Assembly (NCBI RefSeq): GCF_000426845.1
Contig: NZ_AUGD01000008.1
Span: forward strand, 248,001 to 312,000
DNA from: Bradyrhizobium sp. in8p8
GTDB taxonomy: Bacteria > Pseudomonadota > Alphaproteobacteria > Rhizobiales > Xanthobacteraceae
Direction of reading: 5' to 3'
DNA: 64,000 bases
Of the stretch, positions 17,154-25,482 are shown piece by piece. Each line of letters opens with the position of its first letter. Positions within the stretch are counted from its first letter, which is position 1. The notes under the pieces were generated by a model. The model saw only the letters and a list, made by a program, of their open reading frames with translations. It did no database searches and had not been told where the DNA came from. The position numbers and the translations under genes are program-made.

Positions 17154-17867
17154 ATGGCGACGACCGTCAAGGAATTGAAGGCGACCGCACGTCCGAAGAG
17201 CGGCAAGGGGGCCGCCCGGGCTGAGCGTCGCGCCGGGAGAGTGCCCGGAGTGATCTATGGTAACAACCAGCCCCCGGTCACGATCTCGATCGAGGATCGT
17301 GAGCTGCGCCAGCGCATCCTCGCCGGCCGGTTCCTGACCACGCTGGTCGACATCGACCTCGACGGCAAGAAGCACCGCGTCATTCCGCGCGACTACCACC
17401 TCGATCCGGTCAAGGATTTCCCGATCCACGTCGACTTCATGCGGCTCGGCGAAGGCGCCACCATCCGCATCAGCGTGCCGTTGCACGTGGTGAAGGCCGA
17501 AACCTCTCCGGGCGTCAAGCGCGGCGGCACCGTCAACATCGTTGCCCACGCGATCGAGCTCGAATGCGGTGCCGAGAACATCCCGCAGTTCATCGAGGTT
17601 GACGTCGGCTCGCTCGAGATCGGTCACTCCCTGCATCTGTCCGACGTCAAGCTGCCCACCGGCGTGAAGACGCTGGCGCGCGAGGATGCGACGCTCGTCA
17701 CCATCGTGCCGCCTTCCGGTTACGCCGAAGAGCAGAAGGCCGCGGCTGCGGCTGCTGCTGGCGGCGCTCCAGGCGCTGCGGCTGCCCCGGCGGCTGGCGC
17801 GGCCGCTCCGGCTGCTGCTCTCGCGGCGGCTGCCAAGGCTCCTGCCGGCGGCGACAAGAAGAAGTAA
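17154..17867 (+). CDS. rplY: 50S ribosomal protein L25, general stress protein Ctc form
   Basis: A 237-residue long form of L25 (Ctc) that binds 5S rRNA. The N-terminal L25 domain shows GRVPGVIYGNNQPPV, and the TL5-type beta domain follows with ECGAENIPQFIEVDV. The tail from about residue 200 is almost only Ala, Pro and Gly and ends KKK. The start at MATTVKELKAT was chosen because it opens the conserved domain; an in-frame GTG/ATG lies eight codons earlier. It heads the set rplY, pth, ychF. Confidence 0.96.
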   Translation: MATTVKELKATARPKSGKGAARAERRAGRVPGVIYGNNQPPVTISIEDRELRQRILAGRFLTTLVDIDLDGKKHRVIPRDYHLDPVKDFPIHVDFMRLGEGATIRISVPLHVVKAETSPGVKRGGTVNIVAHAIELECGAENIPQFIEVDVGSLEIGHSLHLSDVKLPTGVKTLAREDATLVTIVPPSGYAEEQKAAAAAAAGGAPGAAAAPAAGAAAPAAALAAAAKAPAGGDKKK

Positions 17868-17925
17868 TCTCTCAAGGCTGGCGCGCGGTCCTTGATCGCG
17901 CGCCGAGCGAGGGGCGCGCCGCGTC

Positions 17926-18531
17926 ATGCAACTCTTTGTTGGGCTCGGCAATCCCGGCGCGAAATACGCACGCAACCGGCACAATATCGGCTTCATGGCT
18001 GTCGACGAGATCGCGCGGCGTCATGGCTTCACGCCATGGCGCCGCCGCTTTCAGGGCGAGACGTCAGAGGGCACGCTCGGCACCGAGCGCGTGATCCTGC
18101 TCAAGCCCGCGACCTACATGAACGAGTCCGGCCGCAGCGTTCAGGAAGCCGCAAGCTTCTTCAAGATCGCCGCCGGCGACGTCAGCGTTTTCCATGACGA
18201 GCTCGAGCTGCCGCCGGGCAAGGTGCGGGTGAAGATCGGCGGCGGCATCGCCGGCCACAACGGCCTGCGCTCGATCTCGGCGCATATCGGCAACGACTAC
18301 CGCCGGGTCCGGCTCGGCATCGGTCATCCCGGCGTCAAGGAGCTGGTGCATGGCCACGTGCTGTCGGACTTCGCCAAGGCCGACAGCGAATGGGTGGCGA
18401 CGCTCTGCGATGCGGTCGCCGAGCACGCGCCACTGATCGCCAAGGGCACGGATGCGACCTTCGCCAACAGGGTGCATCTGGCCATGCAGGCGAAGGGGTT
18501 TTTGACCAAGGACGAGAACGGCAAGGAATAA
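17926..18531 (+). CDS. pth: Peptidyl-tRNA hydrolase
   Basis: A 201-residue enzyme that frees tRNA from peptidyl-tRNA dropped by ribosomes. Motifs are VGLGNPGAKYARNRHNIGFM with the catalytic His near residue 22, the TYMNESGRSVQE block, and FHDELELPPGKVR with the conserved Asp. It starts 58 bases after rplY, the common rplY-pth order in alphaproteobacteria. Confidence 0.97.
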   Translation: MQLFVGLGNPGAKYARNRHNIGFMAVDEIARRHGFTPWRRRFQGETSEGTLGTERVILLKPATYMNESGRSVQEAASFFKIAAGDVSVFHDELELPPGKVRVKIGGGIAGHNGLRSISAHIGNDYRRVRLGIGHPGVKELVHGHVLSDFAKADSEWVATLCDAVAEHAPLIAKGTDATFANRVHLAMQAKGFLTKDENGKE

Positions 18532-18547
18532 GGTCGCCGTTCTCTCC

Positions 18548-18660
18548 GTCGTGCCCGGGCAGAAGCGCGAAGCGCGTCTTCGCGCTAGATGTTCCGGGCA
18601 TCCACGTTCTTCCTTCCGCGCGTTAGGGCGTGGATGGCCGCTCAAGCCGGCCATGACGAA
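18548..18660. repeat. Dispersed repeat 3' of pth
   Basis: CGTCGTGCCCGGGCAGAAGC at the left and GGATGGCCGCTCAAGCCGGC with CATGACGAA at the right, with inner arms GCGCGAAGCGCG and CTTCGCGC. It is inserted between pth and ychF and ends shortly before the ychF start. Confidence 0.65.
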
Positions 18661-18677
18661 TACGGATAGAGGACATC

Positions 18678-19775
18678 ATGGGATTCAAATGCGGGATCGT
18701 CGGGTTGCCCAATGTCGGCAAGTCGACCTTGTTCAATGCACTGACCGAGACGGCGGCTGCGCAAGCCGCGAACTATCCGTTCTGCACCATCGAGCCGAAT
18801 GTCGGCGAGGTTGCCGTGCCCGATCCGCGGCTGGAGAAGCTCGCCGCCATCGCCAAGTCCGGCCAGATCATTCCGACCCGGCTGACCTTCGTCGACATCG
18901 CGGGCCTCGTGCGCGGCGCCTCCAAGGGCGAAGGCCTCGGCAACCAGTTCCTGGCAAACATCCGCGAGGTCGATGCCATCGCGCACGTGGTGCGCTGCTT
19001 CGAGGACTCCGACATCACCCATGTCGAGGGCAAGATCGCCCCGCTCGCAGACATCGAGACCATCGAGACCGAGCTGATGCTCGCGGACCTCGACAGCCTC
19101 GAAAAGCGTGTCGACAACCTCACCAAGAAGGCCAAGGGCAACGACAAGGACGCCAAGGAGCAGCTCGACCTCGTCAACCGTACCCTCGTGCTGCTGCGCG
19201 AGGGCAAGCCCGCGCGCCTCGTCGAGCGCAAGGCCGAGGAGGAGCGCGCCTTCTCCATGCTCGGCCTGCTGTCGTCTAAGCCTGTGCTTTACGTCTGCAA
19301 CGTCGAAGAGGGCTCCGCGGCTACCGGCAACGCTTTCTCAAGGGCAGTCGAGGAGCAGGCCGCCAAGGAGGGCGCGGTCGCCGTCGTTATCTCCGCCAAG
19401 ATCGAGTCCGAGATCGCGACGATCTCGCGTGAGGAACGCGCGGACTTCCTGGAGACATTGGGACTGGAGGAAGCCGGCCTCGATCGCCTGATCCGCGCCG
19501 GCTACCGGCTTCTCGATCTCATCACCTATTTCACCGTGGGCCCGAAGGAAGCGCGCGCCTGGACCATCCATCGCGGCACCAAGGCACCGGCGGCGGCCGG
19601 CGTGATTCACACCGACTTCGAGAAGGGTTTCATCCGCGCCGAGACCATTGCGTATGAGGACTACATCACGTCCGGCGGAGAAGCCGGCGCACGGGATGCC
19701 GGCAAGCTGCGGCTAGAAGGCAAGGAATACGTCGTCGCCGACGGCGACGTGATGCATTTCAGGTTCAACACGTAG
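18678..19775 (+). CDS. ychF: Redox-regulated ATPase YchF (Obg family)
   Basis: A 365-residue P-loop protein. The Walker A motif is GLPNVGKSTLFNAL, then DIAGLVRGASKGEGLGNQFL, and the base-recognition motif reads CNVEE rather than NKxD, as expected for YchF, which prefers ATP. A coiled-coil segment (about residues 130-200) and a C-terminal TGS domain (DLITYFTVGPKEARAWTIH) follow. It binds ribosomes and helps control the oxidative stress response in E. coli. It follows pth. Confidence 0.97.
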   Translation: MGFKCGIVGLPNVGKSTLFNALTETAAAQAANYPFCTIEPNVGEVAVPDPRLEKLAAIAKSGQIIPTRLTFVDIAGLVRGASKGEGLGNQFLANIREVDAIAHVVRCFEDSDITHVEGKIAPLADIETIETELMLADLDSLEKRVDNLTKKAKGNDKDAKEQLDLVNRTLVLLREGKPARLVERKAEEERAFSMLGLLSSKPVLYVCNVEEGSAATGNAFSRAVEEQAAKEGAVAVVISAKIESEIATISREERADFLETLGLEEAGLDRLIRAGYRLLDLITYFTVGPKEARAWTIHRGTKAPAAAGVIHTDFEKGFIRAETIAYEDYITSGGEAGARDAGKLRLEGKEYVVADGDVMHFRFNT

Positions 19776-19785
19776 TATCTCTCCT

Positions 19786-19870
19786 CGTCATTGCGAGCGA
19801 TCGAGCAAGCCGGACTGTTGCCGCGGTGGCAGTCTGGGTTGCTTCGTCGCTTCGCTCCTCGCAATGACGG
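19786..19870. repeat. Dispersed repeat, CGTCATTGCGAGCG type, copy 1
   Basis: Starts CGTCATTGCGAGCGATCGAG and ends CTTCGCTCCTCGCAATGACG, which pair along the first 12-14 bases. The second copy is at 26474-26554. It lies between the converging ends of ychF and the DUF4282 gene. Confidence 0.8.
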
Positions 19871-20167
19871 CTACCGCATCCCGCCGCCCTGGTCGCGGAT
19901 CGCGCCGAGATGCTCGTTGATGCGGAAGACGATCAGGATCAATTCCGCGACGATGCGCGAGAACACGATGCCGACCACGACGCTGGCGATCGAGGACAGC
20001 AGCACCAGGAAGCCGCCGAACGGGCTGATCGCCATTGCGGCGAGCCCTGAGAAGATGCCGGAGAGGCCGAACAGACAGATCAGCGCGATCACCAGCCAGT
20101 AGAAGGTCTTGATGATCGTCGGCGTGATGAAGCGGTCCCACTGAAACAGATCGCTGAATGAAAACAT
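19871..20167 (-). CDS. DUF4282 membrane protein
   Basis: A 98-residue protein with the DUF4282 pattern: FSFSDLFQWDRFITPTIIKT, one hydrophobic segment (TFYWLVIALICLFGLSGIFS), a second (GGFLVLLSSIASVVVGIVFS) and then RIVAELILIVFRINEHLGAI. Members are small inner-membrane proteins of unknown function. The start is the ATG preceded by CCCTGGGGAGAGTAATG, with GGGGAG as ribosome site. Confidence 0.85.
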   Translation of the reverse strand: MFSFSDLFQWDRFITPTIIKTFYWLVIALICLFGLSGIFSGLAAMAISPFGGFLVLLSSIASVVVGIVFSRIVAELILIVFRINEHLGAIRDQGGGMR

Positions 20168-20330
20168 TACTCTCCCCAGGGCAAGATCGGGCCCCCACAC
20201 CGGGCCGTGGCAGATGGTCCGACTCAAGGCCACGCCGCCAGCCTGTATGTAGCACGAGCCATGCGGGCCGGCGGGTTGAGATTGCTGCAAAGTGCGGCCA
20301 CAATCTGTCATTCCTGCAAAGCTTTCCAAG

Positions 20331-20783
20331 ATGACCCTGACCTTCGAAGACTTCCCGCCCGGCCGGTTCGGCACGTTCGGCCCGCGCCACGTCACCCGCG
20401 ACGAAATTCTGGCCTTCGCCGCCGAGTTCGATCCGCAGCCGATGCATCTCGACGAGGAGGCCGCAGCCAAGAGCATGCTGCGGGGCCTGTCTGGCTCGGG
20501 CTGGCATCTCTGCTCGCTGATGATGCGGATGATGGCCGACGGATTTATCACCCGCTCCGCGTCGCTGGGATCTCCTGGCGTGGATGAGGTGCGCTGGTTG
20601 TCGCCCTTGCGGCCCGGCGACGATCTCATGCTCGACGTCGACGTCGTGGAGGCGCGCGCTTCGAAGAGCCGGCCCGAACTCGGCATCGTCAAGTTCAAAT
20701 GCACCGTGCGCAACGCGGCGGGGCAGGCGCTTGCCGAGATGACCTCGCCCATCCTGATCAAGCGGCGCGAGGGAGCGGTCTGA
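20331..20783 (+). CDS. MaoC family dehydratase
   Basis: A 150-residue single hotdog domain with the hydratase 2 motif (AAEFDPQPMHLDEEAA), where the Asp and His are the catalytic pair in (R)-specific enoyl-CoA hydratases. The start MTLTFEDF was chosen because it opens the fold. Its stop overlaps the next MaoC gene by one base (TGATG). The two proteins may act as a pair on an enoyl-CoA or similar substrate. Confidence 0.88.
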   Translation: MTLTFEDFPPGRFGTFGPRHVTRDEILAFAAEFDPQPMHLDEEAAAKSMLRGLSGSGWHLCSLMMRMMADGFITRSASLGSPGVDEVRWLSPLRPGDDLMLDVDVVEARASKSRPELGIVKFKCTVRNAAGQALAEMTSPILIKRREGAV

Positions 20784-21265
20784 TGCGGTTCTTCGAAGAC
20801 ATCGCGATCGGACAGCGTCGCGAGATCGGCACCTATACGTTCACGGCCGAGGCCATCAAGACATTCGCCGCAAAGTTCGATCCGCAGCGTTTTCATCTCG
20901 ACGAGGAGGAAGGCAAGAACTCGCTGTTCGGTGGGCTCGCGGCCTCGGGCTGGCATGTCGGCTCGGCCTGCATGGGCCTGCTTGTCGCCGACGGCCAGCG
21001 CCTGGCGCGAGAAGCCGCTTCACGCGGCGAGGAGGTTGCCGTGTGGGGCCCATCGCCGGGCTTTCGCGACCTGCGCTGGATCAGGCCGGTGCTCGCCGGC
21101 GACACGGTCGCTTACGTCAATGTCGTCATCGACAAGCGCACCTCGGCCTCGCGCCCCGGCTGGGGCATCTTGACCGCCCGCACCACCGGCACCAACCAGC
21201 GCGGCGAAGAGGTCTATTCCATCACCGCATCGGCCTTCGTGCCGATGCGTGGAAAGAGCGTTTAG
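20783..21265 (+). CDS. MaoC family dehydratase, second copy
   Basis: A 160-residue hotdog protein similar to the gene before it: AKFDPQRFHLDEEEGKNSLF matches AEFDPQPMHLDEEAAAKSML, and both have the ASGWH block. The start codon overlaps the previous stop, so it is translated by coupling. The two arose by duplication. A role in fatty acid, branched acyl-CoA or polyhydroxyalkanoate metabolism is possible; the substrate is not visible. Confidence 0.88.
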   Translation: MRFFEDIAIGQRREIGTYTFTAEAIKTFAAKFDPQRFHLDEEEGKNSLFGGLAASGWHVGSACMGLLVADGQRLAREAASRGEEVAVWGPSPGFRDLRWIRPVLAGDTVAYVNVVIDKRTSASRPGWGILTARTTGTNQRGEEVYSITASAFVPMRGKSV

Positions 21266-21462
21266 ACTTGTTCCAAGATGAACGGGGCAATTGAGCGCGC
21301 AAGTGTTGCCCGCGCGCTATGGACGCGATTCCGGGCGGCTGCCATAAGCCTGCGCGAGCTGGTCGCCGCGAAGCAGTTCGGCGGAACCAGTGAGTTGCTA
21401 ACTAATTATGAACCTGTCGCTGTCTATTTGAAACGAATTGGCAGAGACAGGGGACGAGGACC

Positions 21463-21609
21463 ATGGCAGACCGCGGCGCACTCAAATTCGTTGGATTCAT
21501 TTTTGCGACTGCGACGCTGGCCGTGATGCTGGTCGCCGGCATGGTGGTGAAGGGCTATGCCGATGGCGCCTACACCCTCGAAGCTTCGACCGTCGACGCG
21601 CGCCGGTAA
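21463..21609 (+). CDS. Small single-pass membrane protein
   Basis: A 48-residue frame starting after GGGGACGAGGACC, a good ribosome site. Residues 8-28 are hydrophobic (KFVGFIFATATLAVMLVAGM), followed by VVKGYADGAYTLEASTVDAR. One membrane helix with a short soluble tail is predicted. I do not recognise a family. It is too short for routine ORF calls, but the start context and composition support it. Confidence 0.65.
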   Translation: MADRGALKFVGFIFATATLAVMLVAGMVVKGYADGAYTLEASTVDARR

Positions 21610-21650
21610 GAATTCCTTAATTATCCAGGGCCGCGGAATCCGCTCCTGCG

Positions 21651-21788
21651 TCAGCGGCTGTAGACGAACGCGAGCACGGCAATCGCAACCGCGAGCAATC
21701 CGATAAAGCGCAGCACGATCGTGCCGAGCTGATTCGGCGCGGGCCGCAGCGCGACAGGGTCCGTGTTGTCGGGCCGAATGCTTTCCAT
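21651..21788 (-). CDS. Small single-pass membrane protein
   Basis: A 45-residue frame (MESIRPDNTDPVALRPAPNQ) ending in a hydrophobic helix (VLRFIGLLAVAIAVLAFVYS) and a final Arg. It looks like a small tail-anchored protein. It converges with the other small membrane gene 41 bases away. No family recognised; support is the hydrophobic helix and the proper start. A GATACGTCAG upstream gives only a weak ribosome site. Confidence 0.55.
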   Translation of the reverse strand: MESIRPDNTDPVALRPAPNQLGTIVLRFIGLLAVAIAVLAFVYSR

Positions 21789-22098
21789 CTGACGTATCCC
21801 CAAGACCCGGCCATGGCTGCACGGGCGCTTGGCGTTGGTCGCCGGGGAGAGGCGGAGGGTTCAACGCCTCGCGCCGGCGCACCCACAATTGTCATGCTAC
21901 GGACTGAATGCTTGAACGGGGCATCCAGTACGCCGCGACCCATCAGGTCAATCTTTCGCCTCTGGAATACTGGGTCACACGCTTTCGTGGGTGATGACAG
22001 CTGTGTTCGGGAAGTCGCGTTCAAACACCTACCCTCACGAATCAGAACCGCCGCGCTCCCAGCGGAACGCGGCGGCCGGTGATGTCTTGTATTGATGC
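21789..22098. other. Intergenic region with no recognised feature
   Basis: About 310 bases upstream of the small minus-strand gene and downstream of the next minus-strand gene. Open frames here have no recognisable product. A short A+T-richer part near 21885-21915 could hold a promoter. No repeat family or RNA was recognised. Confidence 0.4.
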
Positions 22099-22521
22099 TT
22101 AGCTGTTGCGCAGGCCGTCGGCGGCGCGCTTCCACTGCGCGACGTTGTCGGCGATCATGCGGGTCGACTTCATCGCGGCCTGGCTGAGCTGGGCGTAGCC
22201 GGAGATCTCGCGCTGGACGCGCTGGCCCTCGGCATGCAGCAGGTCGCGCAGGCTCTCCAGCTCCGAGATCAGATTCTCGATTTCGGCGAGCGAGGTGCCG
22301 GCGACGCGCTGGATCAGCGAGTTGACGTTGTTGACGGTGGCTTCCGCGCTCGGGTCGAGCGGCGGCGCGTCGGTGGTGGTCGATGCCGGGCGGCGCAGAT
22401 AGGCGATGTCGTTGCGGACGAAATCGCGGATGCCGGCCTCGACTTCGGTCACGGCGGCAAGGTTGGTGTCGACCGGCTCGGTCTCGGTGGCTTCGATCTT
22501 CTCGGGACGCATGGCGTTCAT
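22099..22521 (-). CDS. Hypothetical protein, helical, phasin-like layout
   Basis: A 140-residue acidic protein. The N-terminal third (MNAMRPEKIEATETEPVDTN) looks disordered; the rest is mostly amphipathic helix, for example SLAEIENLISELESLRDLLH and ISGYAQLSQAAMKSTRMIAD. The layout resembles phasins and other small helical bundle proteins, but no signature decides it. A GGGGAACAACG site precedes the ATG. Confidence 0.6.
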   Translation of the reverse strand: MNAMRPEKIEATETEPVDTNLAAVTEVEAGIRDFVRNDIAYLRRPASTTTDAPPLDPSAEATVNNVNSLIQRVAGTSLAEIENLISELESLRDLLHAEGQRVQREISGYAQLSQAAMKSTRMIADNVAQWKRAADGLRNS

Positions 22522-22701
22522 CGTTGTTCCCCTGTTCGCGTTGAGCGCAGCGCGAGTGTCCCCCGCACGACGAGTTCGATCATCCGACTAGGACGTCGGA
22601 TTTTGACCGCAACTTGGCCGAGATACGGCAAGGGCGGACGATTCGGGGGCTTTGCCGTGGCGTATGGTTAGGGGAGTCTAAACGCTGGACCCGGCGACGC
22701 G

Positions 22702-22723
22702 GCTCCCCAGGAAACAGGGGAGC
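22702..22723. terminator. Hairpin at the end of the 22731 gene
   Basis: GCTCCCC and GGGGAGC pair around an eight-base loop. It lies eight bases past the stop of the minus-strand gene next to it. No T run follows, so function as a terminator is uncertain. Confidence 0.35.
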
Positions 22724-22730
22724 GCTGGGC

Positions 22731-23639
22731 TCACCAGCTCTTCTTGAACCCTGCAGCTACGCTCTTGTTGAACGTGCCTTGCGAGGTCTCGCCGACCGAA
22801 CCGGAGACGGTGACATTGTCGAACAGTTTCTGCTCGGCGCCGAACCTGCGCAGCCATTTGTCATCGGTGGTTGATAGCGTCTGGCCGGCGGTGATGCTGG
22901 TGCCGGAGTCGTTCAGGGTGACCTTGGCGATCTGATCGGTCTGGTAATTGCGGGTGATGTGGCCGCCGATGCCGGGGAGCGCGGTGGTGCCCTGCTGGTT
23001 GACGCTGTAGCCGTTCTGGAGCGTCAGCGAGGTGTCGCCCGACAGCGGCACGGACTTGGTCAGCGATGCCCCGATCTTGCTGTGCTCGGCGCCGGGATCG
23101 ACCCGGGCTTCCACCGCAGTCTTGTCCCAGATGGTGCCCGCGCCGGGCGCGGTCGCCATGGCCCACGCGCTGCCGGAGGATTGCGGCAGGCTGCCGCCAT
23201 TGGCGGCCTTCTGCGCCAGCAGCTCGGACATCGTCCTGGGCTCGTTGGTCACCGTCAGGTCGGCGCCGATTCTCGTATCCCAGAACGAGAACACCGACTG
23301 CTTCACGGTCACCGCCGAGGAGCCGTTGGCATTGGAGTTCGACGACCAGTCCAGGCCTTCTTGGGCGGCCTGGGCGCGCTTCTTGGCGGCCATGGGATCG
23401 ATGCCGGTGCCGGCGTCGACTGCGAGCTGGCTCCAGTCGAGCTTGTCGACATCGATGTCCTTGAGCACGTCGGCGTCGTTCGCGCTGGGAGCCTCGGCCG
23501 CTTCCATCTCCGCTTCGTCGTCAGGCGCGGCCGCCGTGGGCGGAATGATCTGCGCCGAAAGAGTCAGCGTCGAGCTCAGGATGAATGCAGCCGCCAGCAA
23601 TGGCAGCCTGGTCCAGCCAAACCCTGTCGAGAATTCCAT
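22731..23639 (-). CDS. Secreted protein, possible outer-membrane beta-barrel
   Basis: A 302-residue protein. The start at MEFSTGFGW gives a clean signal peptide (LPLLAAAFILSSTLTLSAQ). An acidic, Ala/Glu-rich region follows, with a conserved stretch DVLKDIDVDKLDWSQLAVDA. The last 180 residues alternate polar and hydrophobic residues in short strands (TSLTLQNGYSVNQQG, NVTVSGSVGETSQGTF) and the chain ends in KKSW. A terminal aromatic residue and this pattern fit a barrel inserted by Bam. An upstream in-frame start would add a basic stretch unlike a signal. Confidence 0.65.
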   Translation of the reverse strand: MEFSTGFGWTRLPLLAAAFILSSTLTLSAQIIPPTAAAPDDEAEMEAAEAPSANDADVLKDIDVDKLDWSQLAVDAGTGIDPMAAKKRAQAAQEGLDWSSNSNANGSSAVTVKQSVFSFWDTRIGADLTVTNEPRTMSELLAQKAANGGSLPQSSGSAWAMATAPGAGTIWDKTAVEARVDPGAEHSKIGASLTKSVPLSGDTSLTLQNGYSVNQQGTTALPGIGGHITRNYQTDQIAKVTLNDSGTSITAGQTLSTTDDKWLRRFGAEQKLFDNVTVSGSVGETSQGTFNKSVAAGFKKSW

Positions 23640-23898
23640 CGTCCTGCCCGCAACCCCCGGCACATGCCGTTCGATGTTATATATCGAGTTCAGGCCATGT
23701 GCCATTCCGCGCCGAACATGCTGATCCATCGTCGCGAAAATGTGACGGCCCGCGGCGAAAAAGAACCAACGGGCCGCGCGATAGGCGCGCGCCCGGCGAC
23801 GAGCTTCGAGATGCGACGGCATCCGGCGGGGCTGGAGGCCAGGACGTCGCGATCGCCTCGTCACCGGTCCCGACGAACGGGGCCCGTTGGCGTCCCCC

Positions 23899-24339
23899 TC
23901 AGCCGACGCTGGTCATCTTCGGCAGATGAATGGCGCGGCCGAGTGCCTGCTCGACCAGATCGAAGGTGTCGATCAGCACGCGCATGCTGACGAGCCTGCC
24001 CGCCTTGAACTGGGCGAACTGCGCGACCCGCAGGCTGATCGGCTTGTTGGAATCCAGAGCCGTCAGCGAATAACGCAGCATCGAGGCGGCGGAATCGACC
24101 CCCAGCATGATGCTCTCGCGGTCGAAGCGGCGGACCTGGAAGTTGTCGGCGAACTGGCGGATGACCTCGAGCACGGCCTCCTTGCCTTGACGCGCGCCGA
24201 GGAACGGAAACATGTCGATCGGGCCGTAGAGCGCCCAGTCGACGTCCTCATCGATCAAGGCTTCGACGTCGTCGAAATGCCGGTCGTTGATGGCGCGGTG
24301 CAACGCACGCGAGAAACGCCAGAGACTGTGCTCTGTCAT
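23899..24339 (-). CDS. Nuclear transport factor 2 family protein (SnoaL-like)
   Basis: A 146-residue cone-shaped NTF2-like domain. Blocks are INDRHFDDVEALIDEDVDWA, FLGARQGKEAVLEVIRQFAD, and a C-terminal LVSMRVLIDTFDLVEQALG. Members bind or isomerise small hydrophobic molecules; no catalytic set can be assigned. The start at MTEHSLW was preferred over a longer reading. It is the downstream partner of a second, similar gene, and a 6-bp palindrome lies about 74 bases before its start. Confidence 0.83.
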   Translation of the reverse strand: MTEHSLWRFSRALHRAINDRHFDDVEALIDEDVDWALYGPIDMFPFLGARQGKEAVLEVIRQFADNFQVRRFDRESIMLGVDSAASMLRYSLTALDSNKPISLRVAQFAQFKAGRLVSMRVLIDTFDLVEQALGRAIHLPKMTSVG

Positions 24340-24412
24340 TTTGGGAAGTCCTGAAGCTGGCTTGCGAAAGAAACGGAAAACAACCCCATGCACCGTCGGG
24401 TGCCGGGGCTCA

Positions 24413-24430
24413 ATTCGTTTGTATACGAAT
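24413..24430. promoter_or_regulatory. Palindrome ATTCGT-N6-ACGAAT, possible operator
   Basis: Perfect 6-bp arms around TTGTAT, in an A+T-rich stretch between the two NTF2-like genes and upstream of the first. The form resembles TetR-type operators. No TetR gene lies in the window, so any regulator would be elsewhere. Confidence 0.45.
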
Positions 24431-24564
24431 AAAATAAGGCATTTCGGCCAAAACGCAATTCACGTTTTTGCAATGCACCATTGAGCCGATTTTGTGAGAT
24501 TTACAATAGGACCCCGTAATGTTCCGGGGGCGGGTCAGACCGGTTCCCGGCGGGGTGAACAGGA

Positions 24565-25011
24565 TCAATCCGCCCGCGCGCCCGTGATCAACGGCCCGAT
24601 CTCCCGCTCCAGCACCTGCTGCACCAGATCGTAGGAATCGATGATCTCGCGGATCTCCGCAACCAGCCCGCCGCGGAAGCGGTAGAATACCGCCATGTCG
24701 AACTGCACGATGCGGCCGTTGCTGCGTTTCCTGAAATGGGCTTGCACGTAAGTTGCCACCGCGTCGCCCTCGGCGAGGATGTGCGGTGCCCTGTAGCGGA
24801 TCTCCGAATAGCGTGCCCAGATCGTCTGCCAGAGCTCGCGTAGCTCGTCCTTGCCATGGCGCGGCACCATGTGTGGCAGCACGTCGATCGGCGCATGGGT
24901 GAGGAAGTCGACATCGTCGGTGCAGCAGGACAGCGCCGTCTCGATATCTCCGCGGGCGAAGGCGTCGAGCAGGTGCACCACACGCTGGCGATTCAGTTTC
25001 TCAACTGTCAT
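24565..25011 (-). CDS. Nuclear transport factor 2 family protein, second copy
   Basis: A 148-residue NTF2-like protein (VVHLLDAFARGDIETALSCC, TDDVDFLTHAPIDVLPHMVP, IREIIDSYDLVQQVLEREIG). It shares the DVDxxxxxPIDxxP pattern and the SYDLVxQxL ending with the neighbour at 23899-24339, so the two are paralogues. The start at MTVEKLN lies after the longer in-frame reading. No catalytic residues can be assigned with confidence. Confidence 0.83.
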   Translation of the reverse strand: MTVEKLNRQRVVHLLDAFARGDIETALSCCTDDVDFLTHAPIDVLPHMVPRHGKDELRELWQTIWARYSEIRYRAPHILAEGDAVATYVQAHFRKRSNGRIVQFDMAVFYRFRGGLVAEIREIIDSYDLVQQVLEREIGPLITGARAD

Positions 25012-25482
25012 CCCGCCTGTCCTCATTGGCCCCGTGGCGCCGCAACGGTAGCGCGCGGCCTCGCGCACCGACAATCCGCAAAATCACAGGGATGTTGCAG
25101 ACGGTTTGACGCGCGAGCGCAATGCCCGGTTCATGGGGCGCAATTGCGGATCGAATTCGGTATGGCTGCGCGGATCTCCGTCATACGCGCTTGCGTGGCG
25201 CGCAACGCGTATGGAGCAATGCGCAACAGGCAAGCAGCGGGAGGAGTTAAGTCACCAGTCCCTCATCGGCCGCGCTGCGGCACTGTCCAAAAACACCGTT
25301 CCCGCCAGCATGCGGGCGCCCAAGCTGACACGGTTGAGCGCAGCGAGGCATGCGAATCGCGGGCCATCGGGTCTGTCCTTCGCGCGTTGGGGGCCGCTTT
25401 CCTGATACGTGCGCGGCGCGTACTATACCGCAGCGACAGACGAACCCGACATGACAATGACGGCGAAGCCTCGACGTGGATC
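25012..25482. other. Intergenic region without a recognised gene
   Basis: A 471-base gap between the second NTF2-like gene and the CWC gene, which diverge. Several open frames run through it but none has a recognisable product or a convincing ribosome site. It should carry both promoters. No repeat or RNA recognised. Confidence 0.4.

Noticed and set aside
25106..25405. Plus-strand frame of 99 codons in the gap before the CWC gene
   Set aside because: No ribosome site and the product matches nothing recognisable.
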